DNA of 64,000 nucleotides from an uncultured Eubacteriales bacterium (GCA_900539225.1 UQBO01000001.1:62001-126000), one strand, 5' to 3'; positions 35,781 to 44,433 are shown, counted from the first letter of the stretch. Made by a program: numbers and translations. The notes: generated from the letters alone by a model not told the origin.

Positions 35781-37296
35781 TGTTTATGACAAAACAGGCA
35801 TAGTTGAATTTGCAAAAGAACTAGAAAATCTAGGCTACGGAATAATTTCAACTGGTGGAACATATAAAAAGCTCATTGACGCTGGCTTAAAAGTAGAAGA
35901 AGTTACTGAAGTAACTAATTTTCCAGAATGTTTAGATGGCAGGGTAAAGACACTTAACCCATATATCCACTGTGGTATTCTTTATAGAAGAGACCTTGAA
36001 GAAGATAAAGAATTTATCAAAAAGATGGATATATCAGACATCGACATCATAGTTAACAATCTATATCCATTCGAAGAATATGTTAATGATCCAAGTAAAA
36101 CACACGAAGAGATTATCGAAAAGATAGATATAGGTGGACCATCTATGATTAGAGCGGCTGCTAAAAACTATAAGTTTGTGACAGTTATTATGGATCCAAG
36201 CGATTTTGATTTAGTACTTAAAGAGCTAAAAGAAAATAAAGAAACATCTCTTAAGACAAGAGAGTATCTAGCTGGAAAGGTATTTAACTACACAGCTTAT
36301 TACGATTCACTAATTGCTGAGTACTTCAATAAGAAACAAGAAATTGAATTTCCTGAGTACTATACAAAGGGCTATAAGAAGATTAGCTCACTTAGATATG
36401 GTGAAAACCCTCATCAAAACGCGGCTTTCTATAAGGAATCTAAAGTTGAAGAAGGCTCTTTAGTATCAGCTAAGCAATTACATGGCAAGGAATTATCATT
36501 TAACAATATTAACGATGCCAATGGCGCACTTGAAACACTAAAGATGTTTACAGAAAAACCTACAATAGTTGCAGTTAAACACACTAACCCATGTGGCGTT
36601 GGCTCAGCAGATACTATAGCAGAAGCATTTAGAAAGGCTCGCGACTGCGACGATGAATCAATCTTTGGCGGCATCATAGCATCCAATAGAGAGATAGACG
36701 CCGAAACAGCTGAAGAGATGAGAAACATCTTCCTAGAAGTAATCATGGCTCCATCATATTCAGAAGAAGCTTTTAAGATACTAACAGATAAGAAGAAAAA
36801 CAGAAGAATATTAACAATAGATAATATTACTAATAACGAATACACATCGAAAGACATGAAGAAAGTTCTATCCGGAATGATACTTCAAGACAGAGACACA
36901 GAACTTTTCGAAGACTTTGAATGCGTTACAGATAGAAAACCAACAGAAAAAGAAATAGAAGACCTTAAATTTGGCTGGAAAGTTGTTAAGAACTGCAAGT
37001 CAAACGCAACACTACTTGCAAAAGACTCAGCTACAGTTGGCATAGGTCTAGGCAGCGTCAATAGATTCTTCACAGTAGAAAGATCAGTTAAGATGGCAGG
37101 AGACAAAGCAAAGGGAGCAGTGCTTGCATCAGATGCTTTCTTCCCATTCACAGATTCAGTTGAATTACTAGCTAAACAAGGCGTTACAGCCATCATTCAA
37201 CCAGGAGGATCAGTAGCTGATGAAGACGTTATAAAGTGCTGCAACGAACACAATATAGCAATGATATTCACTCATATGAGACATTTTAGACATTAG
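35758..37296 (+). CDS. purH: Bifunctional AICAR formyltransferase / IMP cyclohydrolase
   Basis: PurH carries out the last two steps to IMP. N-terminal cyclohydrolase part: ISTGGTYKKL, GRVKTLNPYIH, IGGPSMIRAAAKN. C-terminal transformylase part: SLRYGENPHQNAA, VKHTNPCGV. The 512-residue length is full. I take the first ATG at 35758 (overlapping purN); the ATG at 35761 is equally possible. Confidence 0.97.
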   Translation: MMKKALISVYDKTGIVEFAKELENLGYGIISTGGTYKKLIDAGLKVEEVTEVTNFPECLDGRVKTLNPYIHCGILYRRDLEEDKEFIKKMDISDIDIIVNNLYPFEEYVNDPSKTHEEIIEKIDIGGPSMIRAAAKNYKFVTVIMDPSDFDLVLKELKENKETSLKTREYLAGKVFNYTAYYDSLIAEYFNKKQEIEFPEYYTKGYKKISSLRYGENPHQNAAFYKESKVEEGSLVSAKQLHGKELSFNNINDANGALETLKMFTEKPTIVAVKHTNPCGVGSADTIAEAFRKARDCDDESIFGGIIASNREIDAETAEEMRNIFLEVIMAPSYSEEAFKILTDKKKNRRILTIDNITNNEYTSKDMKKVLSGMILQDRDTELFEDFECVTDRKPTEKEIEDLKFGWKVVKNCKSNATLLAKDSATVGIGLGSVNRFFTVERSVKMAGDKAKGAVLASDAFFPFTDSVELLAKQGVTAIIQPGGSVADEDVIKCCNEHNIAMIFTHMRHFRH

Positions 37297-37308
37297 GAGG
37301 TAAAAGAA

Positions 37309-38607
37309 ATGGAGAAGTTTTTTGAACTAAAAAAACATGGCACTAACACAAGAACCGAAATAATTGCCGGTATTACTACATTTATGACTATGGCATATAT
37401 CCTAGTAGTAAACCCAATTATTTTAAGTTCAACAGGCATGGATCAAAACGCAGTATTTACAGCAACAGCATTATCAGCTGCAATTGCTACCTTAATCATG
37501 GCACTATACGCTAAGTATCCATTTGCCTTAGCACCAGGCATGGGACTAAATGCATATTTTGCTTATACAGTAGTAGCTAATCAAGGACTTTCTTGGGAAT
37601 TCGCTCTAACTGCAGTATTGATAGAAGGTATTATATTTATCGCTCTATCATTATTTAAGGGAAGAGAAGTAATTTTCGATGCTATACCATTAACATTAAA
37701 GAAAGCAGTTTCAGTAGGTATAGGTTTATTCATATCATTAATAGGTCTATCAGGATCAGGCATTATAGTTCATCCTGAAGGAACAATTCTAGGACTTGGA
37801 AATATCACAGAAGGCACAGCACTACTAGCACTTATCGGCTTAGTAATAACATTTATACTAGTAATAAGAAAAGTTAAAGGTGCATTATTATTAGGAATCA
37901 TAATTACAACAATCATAGGCATCCCAATGGGTATAACAACAATACCAGAAGGATTCAAAATATTCTCACTACCACCATCAGTTGAACCAATAGCATTTAA
38001 ATTTGATTTTTCTCAAATATTCACTACACAAATGTTTATGGCAGTACTAACATTCTTATTCGTAGATATGTTCGATACAGTTGGTACACTAGCAGGTGTT
38101 GCATCAAAATCAAATATGCTTGATAAAGATGGTAAACTTCCTAGAGTTAGCAAGGCTTTCTTCGCTGACTCAATAGGTACAGTAGTTGGCTCAATGCTAG
38201 GTACTTCAACAGTAACAACATTTGTTGAATCATCAGCAGGTGTAGCTGAAGGCGGAAGAACTGGATTAACATCATTAACAACAGCAGTTATGTTCTTACT
38301 AGCATTATTCATCGCACCAATATTTACACTAGTACCAGCAGCAGCAACAGCACCAGCACTTATCACAGTTGGTATGTTTATGATGGAACCTATCATGGAC
38401 ATAGACTTTAGAGATTATACAGAAGCAATCCCAGCATTCTTAACAATAGCTATGATGCCATTTGCATATAGCATTGCTGAAGGTATCTTCTTCGGTATGA
38501 TCAGCTATACTTTATTAAAAACAGTTGCTGGTAAAACAAAAGAAGTTTCTCCACTTATGTGGGTGCTTTCAATACTATTTGTATTAAGATATATATTTAT
38601 AGTATAA
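37309..38607 (+). CDS. pbuG: NCS2 family purine permease
   Basis: A 432-residue membrane protein with about 12-14 hydrophobic segments of the AzgA/PbuG-type hypoxanthine-guanine permease group. It begins FELKKHGTNTRTEIIAGITTFMTMAY, of which GITTFMTMAYI is typical, and has the family stretch LFVDMFDTVGTLAGVA and STVTTFVESSAGVAEGGRTG. It lies 12 bases after purH, pointing to purine uptake. Specificity (guanine, hypoxanthine or adenine) is not certain, so the symbol is tentative. Confidence 0.88.
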   Translation: MEKFFELKKHGTNTRTEIIAGITTFMTMAYILVVNPIILSSTGMDQNAVFTATALSAAIATLIMALYAKYPFALAPGMGLNAYFAYTVVANQGLSWEFALTAVLIEGIIFIALSLFKGREVIFDAIPLTLKKAVSVGIGLFISLIGLSGSGIIVHPEGTILGLGNITEGTALLALIGLVITFILVIRKVKGALLLGIIITTIIGIPMGITTIPEGFKIFSLPPSVEPIAFKFDFSQIFTTQMFMAVLTFLFVDMFDTVGTLAGVASKSNMLDKDGKLPRVSKAFFADSIGTVVGSMLGTSTVTTFVESSAGVAEGGRTGLTSLTTAVMFLLALFIAPIFTLVPAAATAPALITVGMFMMEPIMDIDFRDYTEAIPAFLTIAMMPFAYSIAEGIFFGMISYTLLKTVAGKTKEVSPLMWVLSILFVLRYIFIV

Positions 38608-38702
38608 ATTAGTTTATTAAATCATTAAATGTGGTATATATAATACTGTAGAGTATAAAATTATATCTACGTTTCATATAAGGTTTATAAAGGGAGGTAC
38701 AA

Positions 38703-40373
38703 ATGAAAACAGACGTACAAATTGCTCAAGAAGCAAAAATGAAAGACATAACAGAAATAGCAGCTAATTTAAATATTGATGATGAGGACTTAATACAATA
38801 TGGTCATTACAAAGCTAAGGTAGACCTAAGAGTTTTTGACAAGTTAAAAGATAAAAAAGATGGTAAACTTATCTTAGTTACAGCTATCAACCCAACACCA
38901 GCAGGTGAAGGTAAGACAACTGTTAACATCGGTTTATCTATGGCTTTAAACAAATTAGGCAAAAAAGCTATCTCAGCTCTAAGAGAACCATCATTAGGAC
39001 CATCATTTGGAGTTAAGGGTGGAGCAGCAGGCGGCGGCTACGCACAAGTAGTTCCTATGGCTGATATCAACCTACACTTCACAGGAGACTTCCACGCAAT
39101 AACATCAGCAAATAACTTAATCTCAGCTATGCTTGATAACCACATCCACCAAGGAAATGAACAAGGTATAGACGCTAGAAGAGTTGTTTGGAAGAGATGT
39201 GTTGATTTAAACGACAGAGCTTTAAGAAACGTAATAGTTGGTCTAGGTGGAAAACCTAATGGTTACCCTAGAGAAGACGGTTTCGACATAACAGTAGCTT
39301 CAGAAATCATGGCTATACTATGTCTATCAACTAGTCTTGAAAACTTCAAAGAAAGAGTATCAAGAGTTATAATCGCTTACAGACGTGACGGATCACCAGT
39401 TTACGTTAAGGACATAAATGCACAAGGCGCAGTAACATTATTAATGAAAGATGCTATCATGCCAAACCTTGTTCAAACACTTGAAAATACTCCAGCACTT
39501 ATCCACGGCGGACCATTTGCTAATATCGCTCATGGATGTAACTCGATCATGGCAACTAAACTTGGTATGAAACTAGCTGATTACACAGTTACTGAAGCAG
39601 GTTTCGGCGCTGACCTTGGTGCAGAAAAGTTCCTAGATATCAAATGTAGATTTGGAGAACTAAAACCATCAGCAGCAGTTATCGTTGCAACAATCAGAGC
39701 TCTAAAACATCACGGTGGAGCTAATAAGGAAGATTACGATAAAGAAGATTTACAAGCACTTGAAAAAGGCTTTGCAAACCTTGAAAAACACATAGAAAAC
39801 ATCAAGAAATTTGGTTTACCACCAGTTGTAGCAATCAATAGATTCCCAAGTGATACTGAAAATGAAATTAAGTTCATGGAAGAAAAACTTGCTGCAATGG
39901 GTGTTGAATGCGCATTAACTGAAGTATTTACAAAGGGCGGCGACGGCGCGCTTGAACTTGCTAAGAAAGTAGTTAAAGTATGCGACGAAGACAAAGCTGA
40001 CTTCAAACCATTATATGATGTAAATCTATCAATCAAAGAAAAACTAGAAATCATCGCTAAAGAAGTATACGGAGCTGACGGAGTAGAATTTACTGTACCA
40101 GCAACTAAGAACATCAAGAACCTTGAAAAATTAGGTTTAGACAAGATGCCTATCTGCGTTGCTAAGACACAATATTCATTATCAGACAACCCAGACTTAC
40201 TTGCAAGGCCTGAAGGCTTCCACATAGTAGTAAGAGAAGTAAAAGTATCAAACGGTGCTGGCTTCTTGATAGCACTTACTGGCAGCATAATGACTATGCC
40301 AGGTTTACCAAAGGTACCAGCAGCAGACAAGATCGACATACTACCATCAGGTGAGATAGTAGGATTATTCTAA
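38703..40373 (+). CDS. fhs: Formate-tetrahydrofolate ligase
   Basis: Fhs makes 10-formyl-THF from formate, THF and ATP, feeding purine synthesis (PurN, PurH) and one-carbon metabolism. The P-loop [16 protein letters not shown] is near residue 65, with [23 protein letters not shown] (given as [14 protein letters not shown]) and the C-terminal [12 protein letters not shown]. The 556-residue length is standard. A 95-base AT-rich gap with a TATAAT at 38639-38644 precedes it. Confidence 0.97.
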   Translation: MKTDVQIAQEAKMKDITEIAANLNIDDEDLIQYGHYKAKVDLRVFDKLKDKKDGKLILVTAINPTPAGEGKTTVNIGLSMALNKLGKKAISALREPSLGPSFGVKGGAAGGGYAQVVPMADINLHFTGDFHAITSANNLISAMLDNHIHQGNEQGIDARRVVWKRCVDLNDRALRNVIVGLGGKPNGYPREDGFDITVASEIMAILCLSTSLENFKERVSRVIIAYRRDGSPVYVKDINAQGAVTLLMKDAIMPNLVQTLENTPALIHGGPFANIAHGCNSIMATKLGMKLADYTVTEAGFGADLGAEKFLDIKCRFGELKPSAAVIVATIRALKHHGGANKEDYDKEDLQALEKGFANLEKHIENIKKFGLPPVVAINRFPSDTENEIKFMEEKLAAMGVECALTEVFTKGGDGALELAKKVVKVCDEDKADFKPLYDVNLSIKEKLEIIAKEVYGADGVEFTVPATKNIKNLEKLGLDKMPICVAKTQYSLSDNPDLLARPEGFHIVVREVKVSNGAGFLIALTGSIMTMPGLPKVPAADKIDILPSGEIVGLF

Positions 40374-40393
40374 AAAGAAATATATAGGGAGGA

Positions 40394-40699
40394 ATGGAAA
40401 TGGCTTACAGTTCAAAATTAAAAAGCGAACAAACTGATGGCTTCTTCGAAGCAATCTTATCGCTAGAAACAATGGAAGAATGCTACAGATTCTTTGAAGA
40501 CATCTGTACTATCAAAGAAATTCAAGCAATAGCTCAAAGACTTGAAGTAGCAAAACAACTTAAAGAAAACAAAACTTACAACGAAATCGAAGTTGCAACA
40601 GGCGCTTCAACAGCAACTATATCAAGAATCAACAGATCACTTAACTATGGTGCTGATGGTTATAAGTTAATATTCAAAAAATTAGGTATTGAAGACTAA
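40394..40699 (+). CDS. yerC: YerC/YecD family TrpR-related DNA-binding protein
   Basis: A 101-residue helix-turn-helix protein of the Trp-repressor superfamily: CYRFFEDICTIKEIQAIAQRLEVAKQL is followed by the HTH YNEIEVATGASTATISRINRSL (parts: DICTIKEIQAIAQRLEVA, TGASTATISRINR). The regulatory target is unknown. It is the last chromosomal gene before the phage and is followed by two hairpin terminators. Confidence 0.9.
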   Translation: MEMAYSSKLKSEQTDGFFEAILSLETMEECYRFFEDICTIKEIQAIAQRLEVAKQLKENKTYNEIEVATGASTATISRINRSLNYGADGYKLIFKKLGIED

Positions 40700-40707
40700 T
40701 ATAAGTG

Positions 40708-40731
40708 AGGCTCCTTGATTGGAGCCTTATT
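40708..40731 (+). terminator. Terminator after yerC
   Basis: A 7-bp GC-rich stem AGGCTCC/GGAGCCT with a 6-base loop and a T-rich tail. Confidence 0.85.
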
Positions 40732-40749
40732 TATTTCTTCTGTATAGAA

Positions 40750-40780
40750 AAAAGCAAGTAGCGTTAAACTACTTGCTTTT
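40750..40780. terminator. Bidirectional terminator at the chromosome-phage junction
   Basis: A 12-bp perfect stem (40750-40761 with 40769-40780) has A-rich and T-rich flanks on both sides, so it works in either direction. On the minus strand it sits just downstream of the tRNA-Leu 3' fragment and would have ended that tRNA transcript. Confidence 0.85.
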
Positions 40781-40793
40781 ATAATGACTTATA

Positions 40794-40813
40794 TGGTGCC
40801 GAAGGCGGGGGTC
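40794..40813 (-). repeat. attL core: 3' end of a tRNA-Leu
   Basis: The minus strand here reads as the T-loop remainder, T-stem 3' side CCCGC, acceptor CTTCGGC, discriminator A and CCA. This fits the common bacterial tRNA-Leu that starts GCCGAAG. The match stops after about 20 bases toward the phage side. It is the typical target of tyrosine integrases. The intact tRNA should lie at the other phage end, outside the window. Confidence 0.8.
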
Positions 40814-40994
40814 AATTTATGATGGGGCTGATATTTTTTATATTTTAATCATATTCGCTACAACACTGTATATATCTAGGTTACAAGCTAATTTTGCGAC
40901 TGTCTTCAAATGTCTAATCTAGTCGTTTTATCAGTAGTTTATCGTGGAATATTTATAGAATATTTTTCTATAATCTTACAATAATCTAACAGTT
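40814..40994. promoter_or_regulatory. attP arm region next to the integrase
   Basis: A non-coding AT-rich stretch between the tRNA-Leu fragment and the integrase stop. It holds short inverted repeats such as TATAGAAT near 40955. Integrase arm sites and an excisionase site would be expected here, but I cannot define them by eye. Confidence 0.4.
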
Positions 40995-42092
40995 TTACAA
41001 AATATTAACTGTCTTGATGTCTAATTTATCAGCAATTTTATCAACTGATTCTTGCTTTGCTTTTTGTGTAATATGACTATAGATCATGGTCGTGTCTAAA
41101 CTTTTATGACCTAATAAATCTTTAAGGACTGCTAGGTTGACGTTGGCTGATACCATATTTGTGGCAAATGTATGGCGTAGTGAGTGGAATGTTGATTCTA
41201 TGTTGTTTTCTTTACATATTTGCTTATAACGTCTTTGTACTCTTTTTCTGTCAAATGGTTTTTCTCCATTGTCTGAAAATATATAGCCTGTGCCGTCTCT
41301 AAACTTTTCTATAATCTTTGAAGCTATATCGGGCAGTGGCACTTCTCTTATGCTTGTATCTGTTTTCGTGCATTTTATATCGAATTTTGATTTTTCTACG
41401 CGTGCGAATTGTTTATCGATGAGGACTGTACCGTTTTTGATGTCTATCCATTTAAGTGCCATGATTTCACCAAGTCTTAATCCTGTACACATAGTCATAT
41501 ATATAGCGAGATCTCTTTTATCGTTTAGGTCAAGGCTACCTAATATTATTTTCTGTTCTTCGTCTCTTAGGTATGATCTCGGCTTTGCTTTCTTTGGCGG
41601 TAGTGATATATCGGCGCATGGATTTTTCTCTATGGCTCCGTCGTCTGATAGTTTACGTGTTACGGCTTTGATTAACATAATCATAAAGTGTGCTATGTCT
41701 ATAGATTCTGTCTTGACTAGGTCGTTTGCGTATGACTGCACTTGAGCACGTGAGATGTCTTTTATTTTCATATCGCCTAATGGTTTCGCTTTGATATATA
41801 GTCTAAATCTTGATTCATATTTTTCGTATGTTAGCTTTGATACTTTAGGCTTTTTAAAGTTTACTAAGTACTCGGCCGTCACTTCTGAAAGTGTCTTTTC
41901 TGAATCGGGTGTAAAGACTTTGTTTGAGTTTTCTCTTATCCATGCGTTAACTTCTTTAAGCTTGTATGATGATTTAGTTCTTTTGATTTGTGTGCCGTTT
42001 TGGTCATATCCTAGTGATATAACGGCTGTGTAGTACCAGCCTTTGGCTCTTTTCTGTTTGGTGATTGAGCCTAGTCCTTGAGTTTTTGACAT
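40995..42092 (-). CDS. int: Phage tyrosine integrase
   Basis: Site-specific recombinase that integrates the phage at attB. N-terminal arm-binding domain (residues 1-60, AP2-like: GWYYTAVISLGYDQNGTQIK), SAM-like core-binding domain (about 65-155) and catalytic domain with Arg206 (CTGLRLGEI), His303/Arg306 (HSLRHTFAT), His329 (LLGHKS) and the nucleophile Tyr338 (TMIYSH). The 365-residue length is normal. The start follows AAAGGAGAAAAAAGCA. Orientation is outward, toward attL. Confidence 0.96.
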   Translation of the reverse strand: MSKTQGLGSITKQKRAKGWYYTAVISLGYDQNGTQIKRTKSSYKLKEVNAWIRENSNKVFTPDSEKTLSEVTAEYLVNFKKPKVSKLTYEKYESRFRLYIKAKPLGDMKIKDISRAQVQSYANDLVKTESIDIAHFMIMLIKAVTRKLSDDGAIEKNPCADISLPPKKAKPRSYLRDEEQKIILGSLDLNDKRDLAIYMTMCTGLRLGEIMALKWIDIKNGTVLIDKQFARVEKSKFDIKCTKTDTSIREVPLPDIASKIIEKFRDGTGYIFSDNGEKPFDRKRVQRRYKQICKENNIESTFHSLRHTFATNMVSANVNLAVLKDLLGHKSLDTTMIYSHITQKAKQESVDKIADKLDIKTVNIL

Positions 42093-42237
42093 TGCTTTTT
42101 TCTCCTTTCTGTAAATGCTTCTAATTTTAGTTTATTTTGATTTTCATGTTAAGTGTATGTATTTATACCTAATCAATAAATAAAGCATGCTACGTGGCGA
42201 TTTGATGCCTTAAAATCGATTTTAGATGTATATTAAA

Positions 42238-42273
42238 TATAAAAAAAGAGAACGCTCGTACGCACGTCCTCTT
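42238..42273 (-). terminator. Terminator of the leftward repressor transcript
   Basis: Read on the minus strand, AAGAG...CTCTT with an inner ACG/CGT pair is followed by seven T. It would end transcripts from the repressor and the 45-residue gene before integrase. Confidence 0.7.
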
Positions 42274-42299
42274 ATTTAGTGATTGATGTTATAGAAGAA

Positions 42300-42437
42300 C
42301 TACTTAATTAGCTCTTCTATTTTTTTGACTGCGTCTTCTTTGCTTTCGCTGCCTTTGATGAGTTGTACTATCAACTTTAATACAAAATTAAATTGTTCAT
42401 CTGTCATTCCTTCGTTATTCATTTCTTCGTTATTCAT
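42300..42437 (-). CDS. Small phage protein, 45 residues
   Basis: An acidic helical protein (MTDEQFNFVLKLIVQLIKG and KEDAVKKIEELIK). A GGAGGTG ribosome site lies 6 bases before the ATG. The N terminus has a small repeat (MNNEEMNNEGM). It follows the repressor on the same strand and is closed by a terminator, so it belongs to the lysogenic transcript. No family recognised. Confidence 0.7.
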   Translation of the reverse strand: MNNEEMNNEGMTDEQFNFVLKLIVQLIKGSESKEDAVKKIEELIK

Positions 42438-42498
42438 TTTTACACCTCCATTCTTGTTAAGTTATTTTTAATATATTTTAATATATTTTTAAACTTTT

Positions 42499-43098
42499 TT
42501 ATCTTCTCGAATAAACACCGATTAGCTTGCCTAGTATGAGGTTTTCTTTATCTGGAGATAGAACGATGGGTGAATATGATGGATTTGAAGAAAGGAGCAT
42601 AATAGTATTATTTTGTTTATTGAATATCTTAAGTGTTGCTTCGCCGTCTATTAGGAAGGCGCCTATCTGACCGTTTTCTATGTATGATTGTTTTCTTAGG
42701 AAAACGATGTCGCCGTCGTAGATGCGTGAGCCTATCATGGAGTCGCCTTGTATTTGCAGGGCGAAGTCTGCGTTTATGAACTCGGATGTGTCGAAGTAGT
42801 CTTCGTGATTTTCTACTGCTAAGATGGGTGTGCCTGCTGCGATTTTACCAAGGATTGGTATTTTGCGTGGCTCTGTTTTTATTTCTACATCTTTTACATT
42901 AGACCAGCCCATAAGTTTTGCTGGTGTAGTATAAAGTGCTTTTGCTAATGGTTCTAAAATAGTAGTAGGTAAGTTTTCAATAGAACTGTTTTCATATCTG
43001 TAAATAGTAGCTCTATTTTTACCAATTTTTTCTGCTAAGTCATCAACGCTGATGCCTAGTTCTAATCTTCTTTTTTTTATATTTTCTCCTATGTTCAT
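42499..43098 (-). CDS. CI/LexA-like phage repressor with S24 peptidase domain
   Basis: Main immunity repressor, 199 residues. N-terminal XRE helix-turn-helix (about residues 5-60: DDLAEKIGKNRATIYRYEN) and C-terminal self-cleavage domain with the Ala88-Gly89 site (KIAAGTP), Ser120 (QGDSM) and Lys157 (EATLK). All catalytic parts are intact, so SOS induction through RecA is likely. I use the ATG at 43098, six bases after GAGGTG; a GTG further up lies in the ribosome site. Its promoter overlaps operator O1. Confidence 0.93.
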   Translation of the reverse strand: MNIGENIKKRRLELGISVDDLAEKIGKNRATIYRYENSSIENLPTTILEPLAKALYTTPAKLMGWSNVKDVEIKTEPRKIPILGKIAAGTPILAVENHEDYFDTSEFINADFALQIQGDSMIGSRIYDGDIVFLRKQSYIENGQIGAFLIDGEATLKIFNKQNNTIMLLSSNPSYSPIVLSPDKENLILGKLIGVYSRR

Positions 43099-43116
43099 TT
43101 CTTTCACCTCAATTAA

Positions 43117-43146
43117 ATTATACTACATTATTCGCAATATTGCAAC
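43117..43146 (-). promoter_or_regulatory. Repressor promoter with operator O1
   Basis: On the minus strand TTGCAA (43145-43140) and TATAAT (43122-43117) are 17 bases apart. The -35 lies inside O1, TCGCAATATTGCAAC at 43132-43146, whose centre GCAATATTGC is a perfect palindrome. Binding there would block repressor transcription. Confidence 0.75.
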
Positions 43147-43195
43147 TAATTTATACAAAAAAATAAAATATTTTTACAAAAATGCGAAAAAAGTC

Positions 43196-43246
43196 TTGAC
43201 AAATTAAAAATAGGTGATATAATATAATTAATCGCAGATATGCAAC
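43196..43246 (+). promoter_or_regulatory. Early lytic promoter with operator O2
   Basis: TTGACA (43196-43201) and TATAAT (43218-43223, TG-extended) are 16 bases apart. O2, TCGCAGATATGCAAC at 43232-43246, covers the first transcribed bases. A half site TGCGA lies just upstream of the -35 at 43183-43187. Confidence 0.8.
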
Positions 43247-43263
43247 AGAAAAGAGGTGATGTC

Positions 43264-43479
43264 ATGACAAATGTTTTAAAATTAAAAGCAAAAATAACTG
43301 AAAAAGGATATACTGTAGAAACTCTTGCACGTGCAATAGGCATGAATAAATCAACATTATATCGTAAGATAAACAGGATGGAAATATTCACAATTAAAGA
43401 AGCATACAAGATAGCAATAGTATTAGATTTAACTGAAAGTGAATTAAACGAAATTTTTTTTGGCATCAAAGTCGCATAA
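43264..43479 (+). CDS. Cro-like helix-turn-helix protein
   Basis: A 71-residue single-domain DNA-binding protein: TVETLARAIGMNKSTLYRKINR is the HTH (given as LARAIGMNKSTLYRK). It is divergent from the repressor. AGAGGTGAT lies 3 bases before the ATG at 43264; an in-frame ATG at 43240 is upstream of that site and falls within O2. It probably opposes the repressor at the three operators. Its stop codon is inside O3. Confidence 0.85.
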   Translation: MTNVLKLKAKITEKGYTVETLARAIGMNKSTLYRKINRMEIFTIKEAYKIAIVLDLTESELNEIFFGIKVA

Positions 43480-43486
43480 ATGCAAC
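43472..43486 (+). promoter_or_regulatory. Operator O3
   Basis: TCGCATAAATGCAAC matches O1 and O2 at both arms (TCGCA, TGCAAC) with the same 4-base spacing. It covers the stop codon of the Cro-like gene, about 240 bases after O2. A repressor bound here could form a roadblock or a loop. Confidence 0.7.
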
Positions 43487-43511
43487 AAAACAACGAAAGG
43501 AGAAAAAGCAT

Positions 43512-43682
43512 ATGTATTTAATTAGATCAAGAAGAATTGACTGGCACGAAGTATCAGCTGAAAAGGCTAGGGACTACGCGAAGAAGCTGATAAAGCTCCT
43601 AGGCTATGCAGTACCTGAGGACTATCAAGAAAGGTACTTAGAAAGATTTGTAAAGGGTGTAGACCTTAACGAAGTGATTTAG
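43512..43682 (+). CDS. Small phage early protein, 56 residues
   Basis: Basic/acidic helical protein (RSRRIDWHEVSAEKARDYAKK, here shortened to DWHEVSAEKARDYA; C terminus RYLERFVKGVDLNEVI). The ribosome site AAAGGAGAAAAAGCA is shared with several phage genes. Not recognised; similar short proteins often follow cro in Firmicutes phages. Confidence 0.7.
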   Translation: MYLIRSRRIDWHEVSAEKARDYAKKLIKLLGYAVPEDYQERYLERFVKGVDLNEVI

Positions 43683-43691
43683 GAGGAGTAA

Positions 43692-43805
43692 ATGATTGAT
43701 TTAGAAATTATTGAATTACTTATTCAATTTTTAAGACAAGCTAATGAAGATGAGAAATTAGTTCTTTATGGAATGCTTAAAGGGTTAAATAAAAAAGCCC
43801 TATAA
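43692..43805 (+). CDS. Small phage protein, 37 residues
   Basis: Begins 9 bases after the previous gene behind AGGAGGAG. The C-terminal NEDEKLVLYGMLKGLN motif also occurs in the 51-residue gene at 44576. It ends 6 bases inside the convergent XRE gene. No known function. Confidence 0.6.
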   Translation: MIDLEIIELLIQFLRQANEDEKLVLYGMLKGLNKKAL

Positions 43806-44156
43806 TTCGGGCTTGATTACTTCTTTAAAGTGTTTGATAAGTTCTTGTCTTACATCTTTATCAAGTGAAAAATAGGCTTTAAATATTTTGGCTTCGAGTT
43901 CGTCTGCATCTGTTAGCAGCTCATCAAGTGGGATGGTGCTTATGTTTTTAAACATTTCACCTTCTCCAGTTCTGAGCCACTGTTCGCTTACATTGTAGAC
44001 TCTACAGATTGAAAGGATTGTCTGCTCAGTTAGGTTGTATTTACCTGTTTCAAGGTTTGATATTGCCATACGTGTAAGTCCTATCTGTTCGCCGAACTTT
44101 TCGCCTGATAGTCCTAAGTTTTTTCTTAGTTCTCTAATTCTATCATTGATTGTCAT
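43800..44156 (-). CDS. Second XRE-family repressor
   Basis: A 118-residue protein with N-terminal HTH (RIRELRKNLGLSGEKFGEQIG, TRMAISNLETGKY) and a C-terminal helical part (ELEAKIFKAYFSLDKDVRQELIKHF) without any peptidase motif. It is encoded opposite to the early genes and has its own promoter at 44182-44210. It forms a second divergent switch within 1.2 kb of the main one. It may be a superinfection or antirepressor-type control. Confidence 0.88.
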   Translation of the reverse strand: MTINDRIRELRKNLGLSGEKFGEQIGLTRMAISNLETGKYNLTEQTILSICRVYNVSEQWLRTGEGEMFKNISTIPLDELLTDADELEAKIFKAYFSLDKDVRQELIKHFKEVIKPEL

Positions 44157-44176
44157 GTGAATACCTCCTTATTATG

Positions 44177-44269
44177 TATTGATTATATCATATTTGGATA
44201 AAAAAATCAATAAATAATATCGAATATTTACAAAAATGTATTGACAATGATTTGAATGTGTAGTATAAG
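44177..44269. promoter_or_regulatory. Divergent promoter pair of the second switch
   Basis: Minus strand: TTGATT (44210-44205) and TATAAT (44187-44182), 17-base spacer, for the XRE gene. Plus strand: TTGACA (44241-44246) and TATAAG (44264-44269), 17-base spacer, for the small-gene operon. An 8-bp inverted repeat TATTGATT/AATCAATA (44177-44184, 44205-44212) overlaps the -10 and -35 of the minus promoter and is a likely autoregulatory operator. Confidence 0.75.
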
Positions 44270-44298
44270 GTAAATATAGAATACAGAAAGGAGGGAAA

Positions 44299-44433
44299 AT
44301 GGTGAAGAAATCTAAAAAGAATGATGATAAGAATTTACTAAAATTAGCTCTTATAACTGCGATTATAACGCTAATTGAAAAAATAATAAATCTCATCATC
44401 AAACTAATAGATATTTTAGGGGCAAATAATTAA
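44299..44433 (+). CDS. Small amphipathic/membrane phage protein, 44 residues
   Basis: A lysine-rich N terminus (MVKKSKKNDDKN) followed by a hydrophobic helix (LALITAIITLIEKIINLIIK, about residues 16-40). AAAGGAGG lies 7 bases upstream. First gene of the second plus-strand transcript. A 7-bp GC hairpin (44417-44423 with 44434-44440) spans the stop without a T run. Function unknown; the charge pattern resembles small membrane-active peptides. Confidence 0.65.
   Translation: MVKKSKKNDDKNLLKLALITAIITLIEKIINLIIKLIDILGANN

Noticed and set aside
41290..42033. Plus-strand open frames opposite the integrase
   Set aside because: Antisense shadows of a fully supported integrase; products are low-complexity hydrophobic sequences.
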